From Syntrophaceae bacterium (lineage in GTDB: Bacteria > Desulfobacterota > Syntrophia > Syntrophales > Smithellaceae), in the NCBI GenBank assembly GCA_016927935.1, contig JAFGLS010000201.1, forward strand, positions 16,255 through 80,254: a stretch of DNA of 64,000 bases. Reading direction: 5' to 3'. Positions within the stretch are counted from its first letter, which is position 1. Every line of letters begins with the position of its first letter. The notes beneath the pieces were generated by a model. It searched no databases, was not told where the DNA came from, and worked only from the letters and a program-made list of their open reading frames with translations. A program made the translations under genes and the position numbers. Shown here one piece after another: positions 58,691-64,000 of the stretch.

Positions 58691-59191
58691 TTGAACATGA
58701 CTACGCCGCTTATATCCATTGTCGGTAAATCCAATTCCGGCAAAACAACTCTTATCGAAAAACTAATTCCAGAATTGCTCAAAAGAGGATACCGAGTGGC
58801 TACAATCAAGCATAACAAGCACGGTTTTGATATCGATCATGAAGGCAAGGACAGCTGGCGGCACAAAAAAGCCGGCGCCTTTGCTACGGTAATTGCCTGT
58901 CCTACACGGGTGGCTTTTGTTGAAGACATTGACCATGACCATTCTCTTGGCGAAATTAGAGACAAATACATCAAGGGTGCCGATGTAATTCTTGCTGAAG
59001 GCTACAAGGGCAATCCTTTTCCAAAAATTGAAGTTTTTCGCTCAAAATTTAAACGTGATTTGTTATGTGACAAAGAAGACAACCTTCTGGCTGTAGCCTC
59101 AGACGTAAAGCTGGATATCGACGTTACCTACTTCGATATTAACGACTTAAAAAGTATCGTCGATTTGATTGAAAATACATTTCTTAAATAA
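58691..59191 (+). CDS. mobB: Molybdopterin-guanine dinucleotide biosynthesis protein MobB
   Basis: A 166-residue GTP-binding adaptor for MGD cofactor assembly. Walker A is GKSNSGKTTLIEKL; VATIKHNKHGFDIDHEGKDSWRH and VILAEGYKG are family signatures. The track start is TTG 58691, five bases after AAAGGA; an ATG two codons later is farther from that site, so the TTG may be real. It lies 14 bp after fabI and is probably read through from the operon, though its function is unrelated. It is convergent with the amidase gene, with only 4 bp between stops. Confidence 0.93.
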   Translation: MNMTTPLISIVGKSNSGKTTLIEKLIPELLKRGYRVATIKHNKHGFDIDHEGKDSWRHKKAGAFATVIACPTRVAFVEDIDHDHSLGEIRDKYIKGADVILAEGYKGNPFPKIEVFRSKFKRDLLCDKEDNLLAVASDVKLDIDVTYFDINDLKSIVDLIENTFLK

Positions 59192-59195
59192 AGTA

Positions 59196-60458
59196 TTATT
59201 TCATTATGAATACGAGGGTTCCAACGGGAATTGATTTTTTTTCTACTTCATCCCCGCTTAAAAGACGCCCGTTGGGCAGACGATAGAATGTCGATGGATA
59301 ATTCCACCTCCTGCCGGCAATCCGGGAGATAGGCCGTCTTTTTTGGACATATCCTCCGTAAATATAACCGACAAGAAGACGCGTGCCGTTAGGCGGGTTA
59401 TTCAGGAGCTTGCGCAAAGATGCTGACTTCTTCATTTTTGCACCGGTTCGGATAAGTCCGTCGGGAAAGAAATATATCGTTGTTGCGTCATCATAGAGAT
59501 CCCCCGCCAGTTCGCGAACACTTTTTCCATCTTTGCCGATTTCCAGAAATCCTTCGAATTCCTGTTCACGCTCTTCATCCATAAATGAAACACGCGTCCC
59601 AACGGGTATATTGTTCCATTCACGGATTTCATTACCTCGTAATCTTCTACCGTCAGGATATAGATAAATGGTTGAAGCATTATTGTACTTATCACGTGCT
59701 ATGCTCCAAGCATTGTTCCCTTTCGTAATCACCATGGGACAACTAGCGAACTGATCTGCAGGCCTTTTCAATGCCGCTAGTACCTTAGGTGGCTTATATA
59801 AAAAGCGGTGTAGTTCATGATCTGCAATAGCTAACCGGTGAGCCGCAACATCAGGATCCTTGGTCGGTCCGGCCGAAAGTCCCAGACGCCGCCTTACCTC
59901 GGGATGGGCGAAAATCATTCCGCATTTTTTCCTACCTCTATGCTTTTTAGTATGAAAAATGTTTGGTCTACCATAAGCGACCATGGAATGGGTCAGAACG
60001 TTTTTATCTTTAATGTGGTAAATTCTCTTCAGCTGCCTTAATAACTCACGAAGTGCAATGTACTGAGCCCTAGTTATATCTTTATCGTGAAATCCAACAA
60101 CCTCTATGCCTATGGAAACATTGTCAAGCGTCGTTTGCCCTTTCCACATGCTTCTTCCCGCATGAGTTGCAATTTTTCTACGGTTAATTATTCGATACAC
60201 TCTTCCTGTCGGAGTAACGAAATAATGAGCTTCACCGAAACGACGAACCTTGCGGAGAGAACCATTAAGAGCCCCTTCAGTTGTATGTAAAATAATGTAT
60301 TGAGTTTTAGATCTATATGGACGTTTTTTATTAAGAGGGCTATACAAGTTGCTGATTTTCAGAGCATTTGAGTCAGAAGCTAAAAAGACAGAAACAATAA
60401 TAATCGTAAAAAAAATTGCGACTTTTAATTTATGTGACTGTTGTCGTTTAAAAATCAT
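59196..60458 (-). CDS. Secreted N-acetylmuramoyl-L-alanine amidase with three C-terminal LysM-like repeats
   Basis: A 420-residue exported protein. A signal segment (IFFTIIIVSVFLASDSNA) is followed by an Amidase_2/AmpD-like domain (YIILHTTEGALNG, AHYFVTPTGRVYRII, GIEVVG, VLTHSMVAYGRPN), which has the zinc histidines. Residues about 245-420 hold three similar units with S(I)A..Y/W, (S/T)T.Y..PDGR and ipvGTrV, resembling LysM-type repeats. It probably cleaves the stem peptide from peptidoglycan in the periplasm. The start MIFKRQQ (ATG 60458) is preferred to the GTG at 60473. The M23 gene upstream on the same strand is a likely partner. Confidence 0.85.
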   Translation of the reverse strand: MIFKRQQSHKLKVAIFFTIIIVSVFLASDSNALKISNLYSPLNKKRPYRSKTQYIILHTTEGALNGSLRKVRRFGEAHYFVTPTGRVYRIINRRKIATHAGRSMWKGQTTLDNVSIGIEVVGFHDKDITRAQYIALRELLRQLKRIYHIKDKNVLTHSMVAYGRPNIFHTKKHRGRKKCGMIFAHPEVRRRLGLSAGPTKDPDVAAHRLAIADHELHRFLYKPPKVLAALKRPADQFASCPMVITKGNNAWSIARDKYNNASTIYLYPDGRRLRGNEIREWNNIPVGTRVSFMDEEREQEFEGFLEIGKDGKSVRELAGDLYDDATTIYFFPDGLIRTGAKMKKSASLRKLLNNPPNGTRLLVGYIYGGYVQKRRPISRIAGRRWNYPSTFYRLPNGRLLSGDEVEKKSIPVGTLVFIMK

Positions 60459-60544
60459 TTTACCTACCAACACCTTTAATTAACTCAGTTTATTTATGCT
60501 TCCCGAAATGAAAATTAATCAAATTTTAATAGTAGATTGTGCAA

Positions 60545-61429
60545 TCATTCTTCTAAATTTTTGCTTAGCTCTATCAAAGTTAATGGATTTACCCTTGCCC
60601 CGTTTATCCTCACACCCCAATGAAGATGAGGGCCTGTAACTCTTCCTGTTTCTCCCAAAAGCCCTATCACTTTTCCCTTCCTAACATTATCTCCTTTCTT
60701 GACCAATATTTTATTCAGATGGAAGTACATGCTTATGACACCCCCACCATGATCCAAATAAACTGAGTTCCCACTGAAAAAATGATTTGCGACAAGAATT
60801 ACTTTCCCATTATTAATTGCCTTTATGGGTTCCCCTTTATTGCCTTTCAGATCGACACCAGTGTGACATGCTCTTCTTAAATTATTTATTATGCTTCTCT
60901 TTCCGAAAGCTCCAATTATATTTCCATTGATAGGCTTTATAAAATTCCCTTTCCATTTTGGCAATGTGTAGTCAACAGCCCATAAGGACTTTATAATTGC
61001 CGCCTCACGCCTTGCTCTTTTCAATGAATGAACATTCAAAATAACTTGTGTTCGAGGAACCTTTAGCTTACGAACGCCATAATTTTTACTTTTTACCCGG
61101 ATATCATATCTTTTCTTAAAGCCTGAAAAAGTTGAACGTACAACGCATTTATATAAACCTGCCTTCTGCTTCAAATCGGCGCCAATGAATCCCAACCATA
61201 AAGTTTCTGCACGACTGTAAAGAAGTGGTATTCTCTTTTTCATCCAAATAATCTGAGGCTTCTCTTGCTCTGCAGCTTTGATGGTTACAAGAATAATGCC
61301 GCCACAATTTATCTCTTTTGACGAAAATGAAATGTCCGACGTGGATAAAGATTCAACGTTTGTTGAAACTGTTAAAAGGCTGATTATGATAAAGCCACAA
61401 CCTATTAATCTTAGCCAAATGTTATTCAA
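60545..61429 (-). CDS. Secreted M23 (LytM-type) peptidase
   Basis: A 294-residue exported protein. The N-terminal signal has a hydrophobic core LIGCGFIIISLLTV. A beta-rich middle domain (residues about 30-120) follows, then an M23 domain at about 185-290 with the zinc ligands HTGVDLKG (HxxxD) and HLHWG (HxH), and LDHGGGVISMYFHL. It is a cell-wall endopeptidase or, if inactive, an amidase activator; the ligands are intact, so activity is likely. It lies 86 bp upstream of the amidase gene on the same strand. Confidence 0.9.
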   Translation of the reverse strand: MNNIWLRLIGCGFIIISLLTVSTNVESLSTSDISFSSKEINCGGIILVTIKAAEQEKPQIIWMKKRIPLLYSRAETLWLGFIGADLKQKAGLYKCVVRSTFSGFKKRYDIRVKSKNYGVRKLKVPRTQVILNVHSLKRARREAAIIKSLWAVDYTLPKWKGNFIKPINGNIIGAFGKRSIINNLRRACHTGVDLKGNKGEPIKAINNGKVILVANHFFSGNSVYLDHGGGVISMYFHLNKILVKKGDNVRKGKVIGLLGETGRVTGPHLHWGVRINGARVNPLTLIELSKNLEE

Positions 61430-61791
61430 TCTTTACTCTCCAAAGACAAAATGCTTCCCAATGTAGGGAAATTTAAATATTTTTAGGTCAATATTTCTAC
61501 CCAAACAACTATTCACCGTTATTTCCCATGAGAACGTATTTACTTTCACTTTCGTTTTTCGCGATTAAGTTATGGCATTAAAAAGGCCGCGCATCCGGCA
61601 ATTATGCCCGATGGCGACCCAACCATCAAAAACTCTCCATAAATATCTTTTTTACTTAATGGACCCTTATTATATATAATTATGATATTAGAAAAAACAA
61701 TTCGTTAAAATTTGAATATTATGTCAATTGAAAAAATATAATCATTGATTTTGCTAGTTCATTTTAAAAAAATGAAACTCATATTACTCTG
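61430..61791. other. Intergenic region without supported features
   Basis: This 362-bp AT-rich stretch lies between ectC and the M23 gene, both on the minus strand. I see no ORF with a ribosome-binding site, no convincing terminator and no dispersed repeat. A short GC-rich patch (about 61590-61620) is compositionally different, but its translation in any frame is not recognisable. Confidence 0.5.
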
Positions 61792-62181
61792 TTAATCGCA
61801 TGCGGGATATGAACCATCCGCCTGATGCACCTCCCTTCCCGTAACCGGGGGATTAAAAACACAAAGCAGACGCATATCTTGTTTTGCCCGTAAATAATGT
61901 TCATCATGCTCATTAAGAGCATATAATGTTCCCGGCAAGATGTGATAAATTTTACCATCCGCGATGGTTTCGACTTCTCCTTCTCCTTCAACGCAATAGA
62001 CTGCTTCTAGGTGATTTTTATACCAGATATGGGTTTCCGTACCGGCAAAGATTATTGTTTCATGAAAAGAAAATCCCATACCGTCGTTTTTTAGTAGAAG
62101 CCTGCGGCTGACCCAGTTTTTGTTTTCGGCAAAAACTTCACGGCTTGTTCCTTTTATTTCTTCAATAGACCGAACAAACAT
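61792..62181 (-). CDS. ectC: L-ectoine synthase
   Basis: A 129-residue cupin that closes N-gamma-acetyl-2,4-diaminobutyrate to ectoine. [23 protein letters not shown] at the N-terminus, GFSFHETII and [18 protein letters not shown] are family hallmarks, and [11 protein letters not shown] lies in the cupin core. The length is normal. It follows ectB by 11 bp. No ectD hydroxylase follows; that enzyme needs oxygen, so its absence agrees with an anaerobe. Confidence 0.95.
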   Translation of the reverse strand: MFVRSIEEIKGTSREVFAENKNWVSRRLLLKNDGMGFSFHETIIFAGTETHIWYKNHLEAVYCVEGEGEVETIADGKIYHILPGTLYALNEHDEHYLRAKQDMRLLCVFNPPVTGREVHQADGSYPACD

Positions 62182-62192
62182 AATTTTTTCCT

Positions 62193-63446
62193 TCAGTGTT
62201 TTTGAAGCACCTTGCCTATGCTTGTATCAAGAATATCCAAACCTTCGGCAAGAACTTCATCAGGAATTATTAATGGTGCAAGGATTTTTAAAACATGGTT
62301 TTTGGCTCCGGCCAATTCCATAACCAATTTATTGTTGAAGCACTCCATGGAAATTTCTCTGGCTATTGGCGCCGGCGAAACAGCCATTCCATACATGAAA
62401 CCGCGTCCGCGCACTTCTGCCTTGAGTTGCGGGTATTTATCCCTTATTTTCTCAAGACGTTCACGCAAATAGTTCCCTTTACGGAAAATATCCTTAGAGA
62501 AACGGTCATCTTTCCAGTAATCAAGCGCTACTGCCGCGGAAACAAAAGCGAGATTATTTCCACGAAATGTTCCTGTGTGCTGTCCCGGCTTCCAGATATC
62601 CAGTTCCCGCCGGAAAAAGACCACTGCCATAGGCAACCCGAACCCGCTAAACGATTTGGAAATAGTCACAATATCCGGTGTAATACCTGATTGTTCAAAA
62701 CTAAAAAAAGTTCCCGTACGTCCATTGCCAACCTGAATATCGTCTACAATTAGTAAAATGTCGAAATCGCGGCATATTTTCTCCACTTCGCGAAGCCACT
62801 TATTGCTGGCCACGCGTATTCCTCCTTCAGCCTGAATTGTTTCTAAAATAATAGCCGAGGGAATATCAACGCCACTGCTGTTGTCTTCCAGAACCCGTCG
62901 CAGATAACCGGCCGTGTTGATACTCTTTCCCAAGTATCCGTCATACGGAATAAAGGAAACATCGGAGCGATTGATAAATGCTTCATCTCGGTAGTACGCA
63001 TTGGCTGTAACTGACATTGAGCCCATGGTCAGTCCATGATAACCATTGGTGAAAGATATTACATTAGAACGTTTTTTCACCATACGAGCTAATTTCAGAG
63101 CAGCCTCTACCGCGTTGGTGCCGGTGGCACCGGTAAACTGGACTTTATAATCAAGTTTCCGGGGCTTGAAAATGTTTTCTTCCAGCTTGACAAGCAAATT
63201 ATCTTTAGCGACCGTTGCCATATCCAGACCATGTATGATTCCGTCATTTTCAATGTATTCAATAATTTTCTTCTTCATGTATTCATTGTTGTGACCGTAA
63301 TTAAGCGTACCGGCTCCTGCGAAAAAATCAATGTAGCGGTTACCGTTTACATCATAAAGAAATGCGTCTTTTGCCTTTTGAAATAATACAGGAAATGATC
63401 TTGAGTAACTTCTTACTTCTGATTCCAATCTTTTTATATTTTCCAT
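62193..63446 (-). CDS. ectB: Diaminobutyrate-2-oxoglutarate transaminase
   Basis: A 417-residue class III PLP aminotransferase making L-2,4-diaminobutyrate from aspartate semialdehyde and glutamate. The PLP lysine is in [39 protein letters not shown] and [12 protein letters not shown] complete the family picture. The start overlaps the ectA stop by one base (TAATG). It is the second gene of an ectABC operon, for synthesis of a compatible solute under osmotic stress. Confidence 0.96.
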   Translation of the reverse strand: MENIKRLESEVRSYSRSFPVLFQKAKDAFLYDVNGNRYIDFFAGAGTLNYGHNNEYMKKKIIEYIENDGIIHGLDMATVAKDNLLVKLEENIFKPRKLDYKVQFTGATGTNAVEAALKLARMVKKRSNVISFTNGYHGLTMGSMSVTANAYYRDEAFINRSDVSFIPYDGYLGKSINTAGYLRRVLEDNSSGVDIPSAIILETIQAEGGIRVASNKWLREVEKICRDFDILLIVDDIQVGNGRTGTFFSFEQSGITPDIVTISKSFSGFGLPMAVVFFRRELDIWKPGQHTGTFRGNNLAFVSAAVALDYWKDDRFSKDIFRKGNYLRERLEKIRDKYPQLKAEVRGRGFMYGMAVSPAPIAREISMECFNNKLVMELAGAKNHVLKILAPLIIPDEVLAEGLDILDTSIGKVLQKH

Positions 63447-63964
63447 TATATTTCCTCCTTTGTTAAAATATCAAATGGTCCTATACGATACAGCATTTCC
63501 TTTTCATGTTTTTCGCCTCCAAAATCATCTTCAGAAAACAACAGGCTTTTTACCAAATGAGCGTTTAAAGATTTGGCCAACGTGGAAAAAAGGGCATTCG
63601 ATGATTTGTTGGATGGATTGACCGTAGTTTCCAAATAATGTAATGGAACACGATATGCTCGATGCAAAATTGAATTCAGCATTTTTGATGCTACACCTTG
63701 CTCTCGCAAATTTTTTTTTACTACTACCTGCCAAACAAAAATAGTATCTTTTCTCTCGGGATGAAGGTAAGCAGAAATAAAGCCGCAGGTTTCATTACAT
63801 TGTTCAGCGAGCACTGACGTTTGAGCAAAGTGTGTGCAGATCAGTAAATAGCAGTACAGGGAATTGACATCCAGAGGAGGTGAATCTTCAATTAACTTCA
63901 TGACAGATCTGGCGTCTTTCTTTTTAGGCAAGCGGAATATAATTTGATGAGAATTGTTGATCAT
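63446..63964 (-). CDS. ectA: L-2,4-diaminobutyric acid acetyltransferase
   Basis: A 172-residue GNAT-fold enzyme that acetylates the gamma-amino group of diaminobutyrate. FVWQVVVKKNLREQGVASKML is the acetyl-CoA loop and VNPSNKSSNALF the EctA hallmark. GGAG lies six bases before ATG 63964. It is the first gene of ectABC; the promoter lies at or beyond the window edge, with only 36 bp visible, so osmotic control signals cannot be examined. Confidence 0.94.
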   Translation of the reverse strand: MINNSHQIIFRLPKKKDARSVMKLIEDSPPLDVNSLYCYLLICTHFAQTSVLAEQCNETCGFISAYLHPERKDTIFVWQVVVKKNLREQGVASKMLNSILHRAYRVPLHYLETTVNPSNKSSNALFSTLAKSLNAHLVKSLLFSEDDFGGEKHEKEMLYRIGPFDILTKEEI

Positions 63965-64000
63965 TTCCTTCTCCGGATGATTGTTATGTTGTTGCCGTTA

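Noticed and set aside
61430-61791. Transposase remnant or small RNA in the ectC-M23 gap
   Set aside because: No frame translates to recognisable transposase sequence and there is no promoter plus terminator pair.

Overview
The window reads as chromosomal DNA of an anaerobic Gram-negative bacterium. I would place it among the deltaproteobacteria (Desulfobacterota, perhaps a Syntrophus/Smithella-like Syntrophales). Pointers are two B12-type radical SAM proteins, a lipid-A-type acyltransferase, a sigma-54-type promoter, PilZ and HD-GYP signalling proteins, MEP-pathway isoprenoid synthesis, mobB, and many short palindromic intergenic repeats. The taxonomic placement is inference; no rRNA or other marker gene is present. 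I see no tRNA, rRNA, CRISPR array or transposase.

Layout. (1) 1-7.8 kb, minus strand: a housekeeping block xseA-xseB-ispA-dxs-tlyA, then ispH fused to a UbiA-like membrane domain and a partial lipoprotein. (2) 7.9-12.9 kb: a secreted 13-repeat ankyrin protein, several small proteins (two very Lys-rich), and a TPR/GT-C membrane protein. (3) 13-44.8 kb, mostly minus strand: a dispersed aryl-polyene-like type II polyketide/fatty-acid locus. It holds two ketosynthases, two ketosynthase-like proteins without catalytic residues, an acyl carrier protein, an ABC exporter, a BtrH-like protein, an LpxL-like acyltransferase, an MMPL exporter fused to a methyltransferase, a GT2 glycosyltransferase, a DAK2-DegV fusion, a thioesterase, an aromatic amino acid/histidine ammonia-lyase and two B12-radical SAM proteins. 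A carbamoyltransferase/methyltransferase/hydrolase trio lies inside it. Plus-strand genes interrupt the locus: XRE, PilZ, a secreted lipase behind a sigma-54 promoter, a membrane protein, an old-yellow-enzyme and a SpoIIAA-like protein. A PAS-LuxR regulator is on the minus strand. (4) 45-48.2 kb: a degenerate receiver/HD-GYP protein, a second PilZ protein, a small membrane protein and a DEDDh exonuclease. (5) 48.2-58.7 kb, plus strand: a compact, translationally coupled operon KS-ACP-FAD desaturase-OleA-OleB-OleC-OleD(remnant)-FAD desaturase-FabG-FabZ-FabI, behind a near-consensus sigma-70 promoter with two tandem dyad boxes. (6) 58.7-64 kb: mobB, two secreted cell-wall hydrolases and ectABC.

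How it may work together. Region 5 looks like a self-contained pathway that builds an acyl chain on its own ACP, modifies it with two CrtI-like oxidoreductases, and condenses two chains head-to-head with OleA. OleD, the reductase needed to reach the usual olefin, survives only as its two ends joined in frame. The product may therefore be a long-chain (possibly polyunsaturated) ketone, unless another SDR replaces OleD. Region 3 has the starter-unit, condensing, tailoring and export genes of an aryl polyene/flexirubin-like pathway but no ketoreductase or dehydratase of its own. The FabG and FabZ of region 5 are the only ones in the window, so the two loci might share reductive enzymes. These pathway readings are inference from gene content.
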